A DNA stretch of 64,000 bases from the NCBI RefSeq assembly GCF_000744455.1, contig NZ_JQLY01000001.1, positions 558,001 to 622,000 on the forward strand, written 5' to 3'. This document shows, piece after piece, positions 20,567-29,061 of the stretch. The position numbers and the translations under genes are program-made. The DNA is from Methanobacterium sp. SMA-27. Lineage in GTDB: Archaea; Methanobacteriota; Methanobacteria; Methanobacteriales; Methanobacteriaceae. The notes under the pieces were generated by a model. It saw only the letters and a program-made list of their open reading frames with translations. It ran no database searches and was not told the DNA's origin. Position 1 is the stretch's first letter, and each line of letters begins with the position of its first letter.

Positions 20567-20953
20567 TATTATTACAATTAATAAAAATTAATTGTTTAAA
20601 TTAATCTTCGAAATTGTAAAAAAATATATATTAAGTTAGTGTGCAGGCAACACACCTTTATGATCTGGTTAGTATCCACTTATCGATCATATATTTAATT
20701 TTTATTTGATTCCAACACCTTTTTATAGATTACTCGCTTAATTTAAATCTTTAATGTTTTCAAAATTCGATTCAAAGGAATCATAAAACGAATTTAATCG
20801 AACAAAGGCAAACATTGAGTCTTTGTAGTTTCCTTTATTACTATAGGGGAAATGGAATAGCGGATAAATAAAAATTTTTGTCTGTGAATAGGGATCATAC
20901 ACACACTACTTTAAGTATTATGTCAGTCAAGATACTTCAAAGGTGAATTTTTT
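20567..20953. other. Leader region ahead of PAS kinase, containing repeat element
   Basis: About 390 bases. It contains copy 1 of the repeated intergenic element (listed separately), a TATA-like AATATATATT just upstream of that element, and a nested inverted repeat near 20767-20795 (ATTCG...GATTC-AAAG-GAATC...CGAAT). No coding frame was found. Confidence 0.6.
20636..20683 (+). repeat. Repeated intergenic element, copy 1
   Basis: Contains TGCAGGCAACACAC followed by ATGATCTGGTTAGTATCC. The same block recurs at 55531, 58085 and, degenerate, at 61720, always in intergenic DNA and in the same orientation. A TATA-like AATATATATT lies about 10-20 bases upstream, so the element would be near a transcription start. 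It lies 270 bases before a PAS histidine kinase gene. Function unknown; a small RNA, a 5' leader or a protein site are all open. Confidence 0.7.
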
Positions 20954-22084
20954 ATGCAAGTAAATATTGCTCAAGATTATCAAAAAGATTCTAAAAAAAT
21001 AAAGAAAACACTCTTAGGATCTGAAAAAGGGTGGGAGCTTACAGTTGACGCGATCCCGGATTTAATTGCCATACTCGATACTGATCACCAAGTGGTTAAG
21101 GTTAACAAGGCGATGGCAAGAAAATTAAACACATTACCTGACGCTTGCATTGGTACAAAATGTTACCAAGTAGTGCACCAAACAGAAACCCCACCAAAAA
21201 ACTGTCCGCATGCAAAACTCTTAAAAGACGGGTTAGAACATACCTCAGAGGTGGATGAGAAAAATCTTGGAGGATACTTTGTTGTAACGGCATCACCAAT
21301 CAAAGACGTCGATGGTAACATACTTGGAAGCATTCACATAGCCCATGATATAACAACACAAAAAAAAATTGAAGAAACAGTTAAAAAACGTACAGATGAG
21401 CTTGCAAAATCTAACGCTGACCTTGAACATTTCGCTTATGTAGCATCTCATGACTTGCGTGAACCATTAAGGATGATCAGCAGCTTTTTACAGTTACTAG
21501 AACGAAGATATAAAGACCAGCTTGATGAAGATGCTAATGAATTCATTGGATTTGCTGTTGAAGGAGCAAAACTATTAGACGATATGATAAATGATCTATT
21601 GGAATACGCCCATGTAACCCACAAAGAAATAGATTTAAACCCAGTTACACTCGAAAACGTTTTGGAACAGTCATTACAAAATTTAGTAGTTCAAACAGAA
21701 GAGAATAATGCAGTGATAACGTATGATCCATTACCTACCGTTAATGGGGATGAAAAATTATTAGTTCAGCTGTACCAAAACCTCATAGGAAACGCCATCA
21801 AATACCGCAGTCAAAAAACCCCCAAAATCCACATATCTGCCAAAAAAGAGAAAGATCAACACGTTATCTCAGTAAAGGATAATGGAATAGGAATCGATCC
21901 AAAACAAACAGAACGAATCTTTACAATATTCCAACGCCTCCATAGCAATGATGAATATACAGGAACAGGAATAGGACTTGCAATAGCACAAAACATTATT
22001 TATCAACACCACGGAAAAATCTGGGTCGAATCAGAACCAGGGAAAGGCTCAACATTCTATTTTACAATACCAATCAATGAATAA
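20954..22084 (+). CDS. PAS-domain histidine kinase
   Basis: 376 residues: a short lead, a PAS domain (about 27-138) holding three cysteines in CIGTKCYQVVHQTETPPKNCP (65-84), then a HisKA domain with HDLREPLRM (H166) and a HATPase domain (N box NLIGNAIKYRS, DNGIGI, GTGIGLAI). No membrane segment. The kinase core is of the phytochrome-kinase-like type, unlike the HisKA_2 cores of the other kinases in this window, so its response regulator is probably different. The clustered cysteines in the PAS domain could bind metal or respond to redox. It is preceded by repeat element copy 1. Confidence 0.87.
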   Translation: MQVNIAQDYQKDSKKIKKTLLGSEKGWELTVDAIPDLIAILDTDHQVVKVNKAMARKLNTLPDACIGTKCYQVVHQTETPPKNCPHAKLLKDGLEHTSEVDEKNLGGYFVVTASPIKDVDGNILGSIHIAHDITTQKKIEETVKKRTDELAKSNADLEHFAYVASHDLREPLRMISSFLQLLERRYKDQLDEDANEFIGFAVEGAKLLDDMINDLLEYAHVTHKEIDLNPVTLENVLEQSLQNLVVQTEENNAVITYDPLPTVNGDEKLLVQLYQNLIGNAIKYRSQKTPKIHISAKKEKDQHVISVKDNGIGIDPKQTERIFTIFQRLHSNDEYTGTGIGLAIAQNIIYQHHGKIWVESEPGKGSTFYFTIPINE

Positions 22085-22205
22085 CCTTTGAATTATTTCT
22101 AGTTTTTAAAATTATATTTAATTTTGTTCTCATAAGCTCTATCTCAATAGGGATATACTTCTGATTTTCATACATTTATTTCAACAATACAGGAGTTGAT
22201 GTTAT

Positions 22206-22283
22206 ATGAGAGTAAGTGAAGGAGTACCTAAAGGAAGAATTGTAGAAATGTATAACCCTGAAATGTTTAAGGAACATGAATAA
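22206..22283 (+). CDS. Possible 25-residue peptide
   Basis: A short frame, MRVSEGVPKGRIVEMYNP and seven more residues, preceded by AGGAG about 13 bases upstream. It is not a recognisable family. It could be a small gene or the start of a decayed one, since the downstream sequence to about 22370 has no open continuation. Confidence 0.3.
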   Translation: MRVSEGVPKGRIVEMYNPEMFKEHE

Positions 22284-22439
22284 GTCACTGTATTTACAAG
22301 GGCCGAATTCAGTAGATTTTATAATTCAATGCAGCAGCAAATAGACTATAAACAATATAGACTGATAGATTATAGAATACAATTTGTTAATTTTACATAA
22401 AAATATTTAGTAAGAAAATAAAGTATTAATGGTGATAAA

Positions 22440-22703
22440 ATGAGTGAAGAAACAATTAAAAAAATAAAAGATCCGACCATGCTCTTAATATGGGAAATAA
22501 ATGGAAGAATAGCAGTTGCTAATAGATCAATTAGAAATGGTAGATCGATTGGTAAAAACAATATTAAAATGTTTGATATTGATAAAAAATCTTTAATGGA
22601 AATTGAAGAAGAACTCAAAGACGTCTCTAATCAATCATTAAGAATCTGGGCAACGAATCTGCGTGAAAAATTAGAAATCCTTTTAGGAGAAAATGAGGAT
22701 TAA
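22440..22703 (+). CDS. Small soluble protein of unknown function
   Basis: 87 residues, charged, with a predicted helical C-terminal half (LMEIEEELKDVSNQSLRIWATNLREKLEILL). A GGTGAT binding site lies just ahead of the ATG. No family recognised. It stands alone between the PAS kinase and the minus-strand small membrane protein. Confidence 0.6.
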   Translation: MSEETIKKIKDPTMLLIWEINGRIAVANRSIRNGRSIGKNNIKMFDIDKKSLMEIEEELKDVSNQSLRIWATNLREKLEILLGENED

Positions 22704-22882
22704 TTCTATAAATGAAAAAGATTAGAACCCAAAAAATTAAGTTAGGATCACACTGAAAATCGCATGGAACGATTTAAATCCAGCCAATTAAATACTAATT
22801 TTTTTTTTAATAAGAAAATCTCATTCATATATAAAAAAAAATTCAAGATTCATAAATAAAAAGAAAAAAATAAATATTTAAC

Positions 22883-23104
22883 TTATGTAGCACTAGCAGT
22901 TGTGTAAGCATCGTACATACCGTAAAGCCAAACAATGATGTAGAGTATATACGCAATGATTCCCAATAAAAAGATTGTTGCTAAGGCTCCTAATATCACT
23001 GCTACGATGAAGATTATTATTCCCTTCATTATATTTCCAGCGTACACCGTACCAATACCCGGTAAAAAGAAAGATATAATCAGGGCCAATATAGGGTTTG
23101 CCAT
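22883..23104 (-). CDS. TM2-like small membrane protein
   Basis: 73 residues, mostly two hydrophobic hairpins. The N-terminal PILALIISFFLPGIGTVYAG with the later LYGMYDAY is the pattern of TM2-type and related proteins, in which a Gly-rich helix pair is followed by a short acidic loop. A GGAGG-type binding site (CCACCTCC on the plus strand) precedes the start. It lies beside the membrane/stress cluster but points the other way. Confidence 0.7.
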   Translation of the reverse strand: MANPILALIISFFLPGIGTVYAGNIMKGIIIFIVAVILGALATIFLLGIIAYILYIIVWLYGMYDAYTTASAT

Positions 23105-23512
23105 TTTTTTTCCACCTCCGATACTTTATATATTACAATTGGTGTATCTAATTAATATTTTTTTACTTTAATCCTAAAACTGAAACTACTAAATGATGAT
23201 TTTTACAATAATGGCCGAATATTAAATAATTATAAATTAGGTCACCAATTACTCTGTAAAATTACTTGAAACTAATTTAAACAACCGTTTAATACTTCTT
23301 TTAAATTAACTATTGAAAACATTTTCATTTGGGGCTTTTTAATTGATAATATCGAAACAAAGCAATAATTTGCTGAAAATATAGAAATCTATAATAATAA
23401 CGATTGACATATAATGTTATACAGTGAAATACATTTCAATTAAATGAAATTGAATTTAGATTTGTTTTAGTTATTAGATTGTGATTAATGTACCAACCGT
23501 AGAGGTGAAAAT
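23105..23512. other. Upstream region of cluster copy 1, conserved in copy 2
   Basis: From about 23245 onward this non-coding stretch matches 61817-62098 almost continuously, with blocks such as ACAACCGTTTAATACTTC and GCAATAATTTGCTGAAAAT. So the duplicated unit includes its upstream regulatory DNA. The part before 23245 has no counterpart. No gene seen. Confidence 0.7.
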
Positions 23513-23599
23513 ATGAATGGAGGCAGACCCAGTCTGTTATATATTATAGTAGTTATAATTGTGTTAATTATCCTTTTAAGATTATTAGGAATATTCTAA
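23513..23599 (+). CDS. 28-residue transmembrane peptide (cluster copy 1)
   Basis: Reads MNGGRPSLL followed by a hydrophobic run rich in Ile, Val and Leu, ending RLLGIF. An AGAGGTGAAAAT binding site precedes the ATG. The same 28-residue frame is kept at 62099-62185 with an unchanged peptide, which supports real coding. It is a single membrane helix, similar in style to the 29-residue peptide at the other end of the cluster. Function unknown. Confidence 0.75.
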   Translation: MNGGRPSLLYIIVVIIVLIILLRLLGIF

Positions 23600-23674
23600 A
23601 CTGATAAATACTGACTTAAATCAATTATAGAGAAAATTGGATTACAAATAAAAAAATTGGGGGAATGGAAAAGT

Positions 23675-23914
23675 ATGAAAATATCTGATGAATTGATTGG
23701 TAAGGATGTTATTGACGAATCTGGAGACCAAATTGGTATAGTAAACGATGTGGAATGGGATTTTGAAGAGAACAGAGTAATATCTATTCATTTGAAGGAA
23801 GCAGGAATATCCGCAAAAATTGGCCTAGGCGATAAAAAAATAGTACCCTATGAAAAAATTGAAGCAATAGGTGACAGTGTTCTAATTAAAGGCAAAATAT
23901 TCAAGAACGAATAA
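23675..23914 (+). CDS. PRC-barrel domain protein (cluster copy 1)
   Basis: 79 residues forming one PRC-barrel: MKISDELIGKDVID, DxxGDQIGIVNDVEWDFEENRV, then IGLGDKKIVPYEKIEAIGD. PRC-barrels are small beta folds that mediate protein or RNA contacts (RimM, the photosynthetic reaction centre H subunit). I chose ATG 23675 over the upstream TTG (23657) because the paralogue at 62264 starts there and the GGAATGG context serves as binding site. The paralogue is nearly identical. Confidence 0.88.
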   Translation: MKISDELIGKDVIDESGDQIGIVNDVEWDFEENRVISIHLKEAGISAKIGLGDKKIVPYEKIEAIGDSVLIKGKIFKNE

Positions 23915-23956
23915 AGGGGCATTTTAATTTAAGTCCTTTTTAACCCCTTATTTTTT
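23914..23956 (+). terminator. Candidate terminator after PRC-barrel gene
   Basis: A six-base stem AAGGGG/CCCCTT (23914-23919 with 23944-23949) encloses a long AT-rich loop and is followed by a T run. It is not present after the copy at 62503. It separates the PRC gene from the Hsp20 gene in copy 1. Confidence 0.45.
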
Positions 23957-24103
23957 CGAACTAAATTTAAGTCGAATTACAAACGAGTTGAAAATATTTG
24001 ACAAATTATTGGTATTCAAAGTTTTAATTAAGGAATATTCAGATGAAATAAAAAATTTTGGTATTAAATTTTAATAATATTATCATATAAATTGGTGATA
24101 TAA

Positions 24104-24757
24104 ATGGGAACTAAAAAAGAAATGAGCAGCAAGATGGAAGATGTTAAAAAAGGCGCTTCAGAGAAAAAAGAAGATATTAGCAATCAAATAAATGAAATTA
24201 AGGAAGGCGCTTCAGAGAAAAAAGAAGATATTGAAGAAAATGTTGATAAAGTGAAAAAAGAAGTTGAAGAAAAAAAAGAAAAGCTCGAAAAAGATAGTAA
24301 AAAAGAAGGAATGACCCCTGCAGAAAAAATATTAAATGACCTTGTAAAAAAATTCCAACAAGGAACAGGGCAAATTAACGAAGCCATAACAGATTATACA
24401 ACTGAACCTGAAACTTCAAAAAAACCAAAGATGGCGTTAAAACCATTAGTTGATGTTCTGGAAACCAACGATACTATAACATTAATAGCAGATATTTCAG
24501 GTGTCAAAAAAGATGATATAGACATTGGAATATCAAAAAACAGTGTAGAAATCACAACCATGTACAAAGAAGAACCCGAACTTGAAGATGCAAAGTTCAC
24601 CCAGAAAGAAAGAAGCTATGGTAAAACACATCGTACAATACCACTATCTACAGAAATAAAAGTTAAAGAAGCTAAAGCTAAATACAAAGCTTGTACACTG
24701 ACCATTACGCTACCTAAAAAAGTAAAAGATATAATTAAAGTAAAGATCGAAGATTAA
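24104..24757 (+). CDS. Small heat-shock protein (Hsp20/alpha-crystallin) with charged N-terminal extension
   Basis: ATP-independent chaperone that binds unfolding proteins. The alpha-crystallin domain covers about 107-217 (PLVDVLETNDTITLIADISG, then RSYGKTHRTIPL). The first 70 residues are unusual: a Lys/Glu-rich coiled-coil-like region with a repeat of KKGASEKKEDI / KEGASEKKEDI. It resembles the short repetitive CsbD-like protein at 27149. A GGTGAT site precedes the ATG. The gene lies inside the duplicated cluster but is missing from copy 2, where PRC-barrel and DUF5518 genes are neighbours, so it was either inserted here or lost there. Confidence 0.88.
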   Translation: MGTKKEMSSKMEDVKKGASEKKEDISNQINEIKEGASEKKEDIEENVDKVKKEVEEKKEKLEKDSKKEGMTPAEKILNDLVKKFQQGTGQINEAITDYTTEPETSKKPKMALKPLVDVLETNDTITLIADISGVKKDDIDIGISKNSVEITTMYKEEPELEDAKFTQKERSYGKTHRTIPLSTEIKVKEAKAKYKACTLTITLPKKVKDIIKVKIED

Positions 24758-24828
24758 AAAACTATACGATGTTTGAAATCTACTTTAATTTTTTTTTTAT
24801 AAATAATAAAATTTTGGAGGAGTTTAAG

Positions 24829-25353
24829 ATGGTAAGTGTTGGAGCTATAGTTGAAGGTTTTATTTTGGCAATTATAATTACTGTTGTTTTATCTATTTTG
24901 GGTGTTGGATCAGTTATTGGATTGCCAGTTGCAATATTTGGTTTTCTAATCGCAGGTATAATTGTTGGATACATATCATATGGTGATATTATTGATGGTG
25001 TGATTAATGGAGCACTTATGGGAGTTGCAGGTGCAATAATCTTATGGATACTAAGCTTATTCAAAGGTCAGATAGCTGCATTCTCTTCACAATTATCAAC
25101 CTTTGTCCCATTAAACTCAGCACCAGAATTAATTCTTGTAATAGTCGCAGGCGCAATAGGTGGTTTAATCGGCTCTCTAATATTATTATTAAACCGCAGA
25201 AACCGCAGAAACTATGGCGGCCGAAGGGACGGAGATCGAAGAGATGATGATCGAAGGGATGACAGAGATCGTAGAGATGATAGGGATAGAAGGGATGACA
25301 GAGATCGTAGAGATGATAGGGATAGAAGGGATGATAGGGATAGAAGAGACTAA
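24829..25353 (+). CDS. DUF5518-type membrane protein with Asp-Arg repeat tail (cluster copy 1)
   Basis: 174 residues. Residues 1-120 form four hydrophobic helices with small-residue packing (GVGSVIGLPVAIFGFL, GALMGVAGAIILWIL, VAGAIGGLIGSLILLL), matching the archaeal DUF5518 style. The tail is a basic NRRNRRNYGGRRDGDRR then tandem DRDRRD units encoded by an 18-bp repeat. ATG 24829 is preferred over 24769 because GGAGG lies just upstream and the second copy starts there. The zwitterionic tail would sit in the cytoplasm by the positive-inside rule. Confidence 0.82.
   Translation: MVSVGAIVEGFILAIIITVVLSILGVGSVIGLPVAIFGFLIAGIIVGYISYGDIIDGVINGALMGVAGAIILWILSLFKGQIAAFSSQLSTFVPLNSAPELILVIVAGAIGGLIGSLILLLNRRNRRNYGGRRDGDRRDDDRRDDRDRRDDRDRRDDRDRRDDRDRRDDRDRRD
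25226..25353 (+). repeat. 18-bp coding repeat for DRDRRD
   Basis: About six imperfect units (GATAGGGATAGAAGGGAT and variants with GACAGAGATCGTAGAGAT) encode the Asp-Arg tail. The copy at 62991-63113 has a different unit number and more uniform units, as expected of slippage-prone repeats. Confidence 0.75.
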
Positions 25354-25411
25354 GATAATAACTAACGTGTGAAAATAAGTTAAAAAAATGAAAATTTAGA
25401 GGAGTGATATA

Positions 25412-25501
25412 ATGGATAATAAAGGACAGACTAGTTGGATATGCCTCATTGTATTCATAATAGTAGTAATAATCTTATTAAAGATATTAGGGTTGTACTA
25501 A
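25412..25501 (+). CDS. 29-residue transmembrane peptide (cluster copy 1)
   Basis: Reads MDNKGQTSWICLIVFI, a short hydrophobic run, and ends LLKILGLY. It has a GGAG binding site eight bases ahead. The copy at 63173-63262 differs by only a few conservative changes (T to S, C to G, V/I swaps), which is the pattern expected under coding selection. One membrane helix with a polar N-terminus. Similar in design to the 28-residue peptide at 23513. Confidence 0.75.
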   Translation: MDNKGQTSWICLIVFIIVVIILLKILGLY

Positions 25502-25520
25502 GATTTTTAAGGATTTTTTA

Positions 25521-25560
25521 GGGATAACGAGAGTTATCCCCTGTGTTTATGCCATAAACA
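25521..25560 (+). promoter_or_regulatory. Tandem perfect hairpins ahead of radical SAM gene (copy 1)
   Basis: GGGATAAC-GAGA-GTTATCCC (25521-25540) is a perfect eight-base stem with a GNRA-type loop. Directly after it comes TGTTTAT-GCC-ATAAACA (25544-25560), a perfect seven-base stem. Both lie between the 29-residue peptide gene and the radical SAM gene (ATG 25642). They are kept in copy 2, where the second stem is shortened. They could end the upstream message or regulate the downstream one. Confidence 0.6.
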
Positions 25561-25641
25561 TAGAGAAAATTTCAGATATGATAAAAAAAGTTTTATAAAT
25601 TTCAGATAGGCTCTTGATTGATAACTAAAAAAAGGTATAAA

Positions 25642-27090
25642 ATGAATAAAAAAATTGATATACTGCTTATAAATCCATATGATGAGAATGCATTGAAGAA
25701 TGCTCTTGGTTTCATTACCCCTCCTACAAATCTTATGTACTTGGCATCATCACTTGAGAAAGAATCTTACTCAGTCAAAATTGTAGATGATGATCTTCTT
25801 CAGATGGGCTACGAAAAGGTTTCTGAACTGGCAGAAAAGCTCAATCCACAAATAGTAGGTGTTACAGCAACCACATCTACTATAAAAAGCGCCTTGAAAT
25901 ACGTGGAACTAGTCAAAAACATTCTACCCAATTCATTAACTGTAATAGGTGGACCCCACACTACTTTCATGCCATATGAAACCTTAAAAAATTCAGAAAA
26001 CCTAGATGTAGTAGTTATAGGTGAGGGAGAAGAAACAATGGTAGATTTAGCCAACCATTCCACCGAAACTATCCAAGATCTTGACGACATTAAGGGAATT
26101 GTTTACAGGGATTTAAAGAATGGAAATTTTAAAACTACACAAAAACGGCCTTTGATAAAGGATCTTGACGCATTACCGTTCCCTGCAAGACATCTTGTAC
26201 CTTTTGATTCATATGGTGCTTCTAAAGAACAGACTGGTGGAATAATAACCAGCAGAGGTTGTGTGTACAACTGTAACTACTGCTCATCATCATTAATCAT
26301 GGGTAAAAAGTTCCGCTCACGCAGTCCAGACAATGTAGTGGACGAAATTGAAGAATTAATAAACCAATATCAAATAAGAGATATAGGATTCATGGACGAC
26401 ACATTCATGCTCAATAAAAGAAGAGCTAACGATATAGCAAATGAAATCAAAGCCAGAGATCTAGATTTAAGCTTCGTTGCATCATCCCGAGTTGACAGTG
26501 TAGACCAGAATTTACTTCAAAATATGAAAAGTGCAGGATTAAAAACAATCTACTACGGTGTAGAATCAGGGTCACAACGTATATTAGACCTTATGAAAAA
26601 GGGTATAACATTAAAACAAGCTGAAGACGCTGTTAAAAGTGCTAAAAATGTGGATCTAGAAGTTTTAACCTCTTTCATTCTAGGATATCCTGGAGAAACC
26701 GAAGAAGATATGAATAAGACCATAGATTTCTCAACAAAACTTGACTCAGACTACTCACAATATTCTATACTTACACCATTCCCTGGAACACCTATCTACA
26801 ATGAACTCAAAGAAAAAAATTTAATAGACAATGATGACTGGGATGAATACACAGTACTCAAACCAGTTTTGAAATATGATGAAATGGGTTTAAACAAGAA
26901 GATGGTGGAAAGAAAACTGGCCATGGCATATTTAAAATTTTATGCAAGACCACGATATCTCATGAACCATCGTCACATGTTCAAGGTTATGTTCAAAACA
27001 GTTATGCGAAGTTTTATACTCCCAAAACTCATGGGAGGCACCGGTAAAGGTTGGTATCAAAACCTAGACAACAACACATCATCAAAATAG
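25642..27090 (+). CDS. B12-binding radical SAM protein (cluster copy 1)
   Basis: 482 residues. An N-terminal cobalamin-binding-type Rossmann domain (about 1-150; [38 protein letters not shown]) is followed by a radical SAM domain with CX3CX2C (C207, C211, C214 in [11 protein letters not shown]), the FMDDTF and YYGVESGS motifs, and a C-terminal helical part. Proteins of this class carry out difficult C-methylations or C-C bond formation. In archaea, related enzymes act on membrane lipids, but the substrate here is unknown. ATG 25642 is used, with AAAGG upstream, as in the copy at 63403. Its neighbours are small membrane proteins, which fits a membrane substrate (inference). Confidence 0.85.
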   Translation: MNKKIDILLINPYDENALKNALGFITPPTNLMYLASSLEKESYSVKIVDDDLLQMGYEKVSELAEKLNPQIVGVTATTSTIKSALKYVELVKNILPNSLTVIGGPHTTFMPYETLKNSENLDVVVIGEGEETMVDLANHSTETIQDLDDIKGIVYRDLKNGNFKTTQKRPLIKDLDALPFPARHLVPFDSYGASKEQTGGIITSRGCVYNCNYCSSSLIMGKKFRSRSPDNVVDEIEELINQYQIRDIGFMDDTFMLNKRRANDIANEIKARDLDLSFVASSRVDSVDQNLLQNMKSAGLKTIYYGVESGSQRILDLMKKGITLKQAEDAVKSAKNVDLEVLTSFILGYPGETEEDMNKTIDFSTKLDSDYSQYSILTPFPGTPIYNELKEKNLIDNDDWDEYTVLKPVLKYDEMGLNKKMVERKLAMAYLKFYARPRYLMNHRHMFKVMFKTVMRSFILPKLMGGTGKGWYQNLDNNTSSK

Positions 27091-27148
27091 AAAATATAAA
27101 TATAATATTAGGAATTAGGAATGTAAAACATATTATGGAGGAATTTTT

Positions 27149-27298
27149 ATGAGTGAAAAAACAGGTGAAATTAAAGGAAAAGCAAAGGAAATGAAAGGAG
27201 AAATAAAAGGAAAAGCTAAAGAAATGGAAGGAGAAATAAAAGGGAAGACTAAAGAAGCCGAAGGAAAAATAAAAGGAAAAATTTCAAGTAAAAAATAG
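27149..27298 (+). CDS. CsbD-like repetitive small protein
   Basis: 49 residues made of four near-repeats of a 12-residue unit (GEIKGKAKEMKG and variants), almost only Lys, Glu, Gly, Ile and Ala. This is the composition of CsbD-type general stress proteins. GGAGG precedes the ATG. It follows the radical SAM gene by 58 bases and precedes a DUF5518-type gene. The repeat style recalls the N-terminal extension of the Hsp20 at 24104. Confidence 0.7.
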   Translation: MSEKTGEIKGKAKEMKGEIKGKAKEMEGEIKGKTKEAEGKIKGKISSKK

Positions 27299-27346
27299 AT
27301 TAAGATATTGGATTAAGAGTATATATCAATTTGGAGGTTTCGTAAG

Positions 27347-27679
27347 ATGGTATATGTAAGATGGAATACTGTATTAATTGGTGTTGTAATTGCAATAGTT
27401 CTTGGTTTTATACTAGGGTTAGTATCACCATCGGGAGCAATCATCGGATTCTTAATAGCCACTATATATGTTGGTTACATGATAGGAGGGGACTACGTAA
27501 ATGGTGCTATCCATGGGGCGCTTGTTGGTATAATTGCAGCGATAGTATTATTTATACTGGCTTTAATTGGATTTGGAGTTGGAGCAGGATTAACTGACAT
27601 CATAATTCTTGCAATTATCGGTGCAATAGGTGGAGTAATAGGCGTTTTAATTGGAGGAAGGGGTAGGGGTAGATTCTAA
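27347..27679 (+). CDS. DUF5518-type small membrane protein
   Basis: 110 residues with four hydrophobic helices and the same glycine-rich packing and topology as the protein at 24829 (IIGFLIATIYVGYMIGGDYVNGAIHGALVG, IIGAIGGVIGVLIGG), but ending in a short basic GRGRGRF rather than the Asp-Arg tail. A strong GGAGG site precedes the ATG. It is probably a paralogue in the same membrane/stress cluster. Confidence 0.78.
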   Translation: MVYVRWNTVLIGVVIAIVLGFILGLVSPSGAIIGFLIATIYVGYMIGGDYVNGAIHGALVGIIAAIVLFILALIGFGVGAGLTDIIILAIIGAIGGVIGVLIGGRGRGRF

Positions 27680-27824
27680 ACTTGAATTTAATCTTTAATA
27701 CTTTTTTTATAGAATGAAAATGACACTTTTTATAGATATCGAACATTATTATTCAGTTTTGTAAAATAGTAAACTAGAAAGAAATAGAAATTTAAAAAAA
27801 AGATTTTAAGAATAGTAATTATGT

Positions 27825-28424
27825 TTACATTCGTTGCCAGAAGTGTTTTTTCTTCATTTCGAATTTTTCAGGGAATTGCATGATTATTCCGTGGGAAAAT
27901 CCATCGGCCATCATTCTTGCTTGCTTTTCTATTTCATCGTAGGTAGATATGTCTTTTGTATAGTCTTTGGTTATTCTGGCCATTGTTTCTTCTTTGGTTA
28001 GTCTTAGATGGTCGTATAACATATTTTTCATTTCTTTTTCTTCCCAGTTGGGGTTTAGCATGTTTAAAGTGGCTGCAATTTCATCTGCATTTTTGTACCA
28101 TCTTTTTTCAGAATCATCCTCTTTTGTATTATCCTCTGCGACTGCTGCTTGCACAAGCTCTGCAGCTGTTGTAAGGTGTTCGGTCATTAATTCATCGAAT
28201 TTAGTTGCAGCTTGTTCACCATAAAACATTCTACACACTTCTGCCATGTCTTTGGTGTTTCTTAATAACCGATTTTCAGTGGCAATAGTCTCTGTTGCGT
28301 CTTTGATGTCCACTAAACTTATGATAGTTAGTCTGGTCCAGGCAACATGTTCTTCCCAGAGTCCCATCCATTTTTTATCGAAATCTCCTTCATGCATCGT
28401 ATCCATATTTTCTTCCATTGCCAT
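27825..28424 (-). CDS. Conserved helical protein of unknown function
   Basis: 199 residues, all-helical in appearance, with the order WEEHVAWTRLTIISL, RLLRNTKDMAEV, FYGEQAATKFDELMTEH, NADEIAATLNMLNPNW, HLRLTKEETMARI, MADGFSHGIIMQFPEKF. I recognise this pattern from a widespread family of about 190 residues found in bacteria and archaea with no assigned function. There is no signal peptide. A GGTGAT site lies before the ATG. Neighbouring genes give no clear hint. Confidence 0.65.
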   Translation of the reverse strand: MAMEENMDTMHEGDFDKKWMGLWEEHVAWTRLTIISLVDIKDATETIATENRLLRNTKDMAEVCRMFYGEQAATKFDELMTEHLTTAAELVQAAVAEDNTKEDDSEKRWYKNADEIAATLNMLNPNWEEKEMKNMLYDHLRLTKEETMARITKDYTKDISTYDEIEKQARMMADGFSHGIIMQFPEKFEMKKKHFWQRM

Positions 28425-28603
28425 CTTGTATCACCTTATAACATTATGTTTACCATAAATGATAAACCCTTTGACATAATATAATAAACTAGGATAATAT
28501 CTACAAAATTTAAGCTAAACTTAGACCTATATATCCCTATTTGTAATTTAAATAGAATTAGAGTTAATTTCAGGAAAATTTGAAGTAATAAGAGGTAGAA
28601 AAA

Positions 28604-28954
28604 ATGAGTTTTTACGAAATTTTCAAAAAGGATGAGTTAAATGATGGTGAAATGAAAATGAAAGAAATAAACGATCACGAATATATGATTGCCCGAGTAG
28701 GAGATAACTACTACGCATCTGATAATCGTTGTCCACATATGGGAGGAAATTTATCCAATGGCAAATTAGATGGAAACGTTGTTACATGTCCAAGACATCA
28801 CAGTCAATTCGACATCACAAATGGACACGTAATACGATGGACAGACTGGTCCGGAATCAAATTATCATTAGGCAAAGTATTGAAGTCCCCAAGAAATCTA
28901 AAAACATATGATCTAATGTTAGATGGTGATACAATCATGATTGATTTAGTATAA
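28604..28954 (+). CDS. Rieske-type [2Fe-2S] ferredoxin
   Basis: 116-residue soluble Rieske protein. The cluster ligands are CPH (C43, H45) and CPRH (C62, H65), followed by the usual HSQFD. It probably transfers electrons to an oxygenase-like or other reductase partner, none of which is encoded next to it. AGAGGTAG precedes the ATG. Confidence 0.92.
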   Translation: MSFYEIFKKDELNDGEMKMKEINDHEYMIARVGDNYYASDNRCPHMGGNLSNGKLDGNVVTCPRHHSQFDITNGHVIRWTDWSGIKLSLGKVLKSPRNLKTYDLMLDGDTIMIDLV

Positions 28955-29061
28955 AATTAAACTCTCAAAAAACATATCAAAATCAATTATTATTACACAA
29001 CTAAAATGCTAATATACAATCAAAAGCTAAAATTATTTTTTTTAGCCCATTTGGAGATAAA

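Noticed and set aside
20636..20683. The repeated element as a C/D-box RNA or known riboswitch
   Set aside because: No proper C (RUGAUGA) and D (CUGA) box pair at the ends and no stable stem in the core; it fits no riboswitch class I know.
23245..27298. Cluster copy 1 as a composite transposon
   Set aside because: No transposase, terminal inverted repeats or target-site duplications were seen at either copy.
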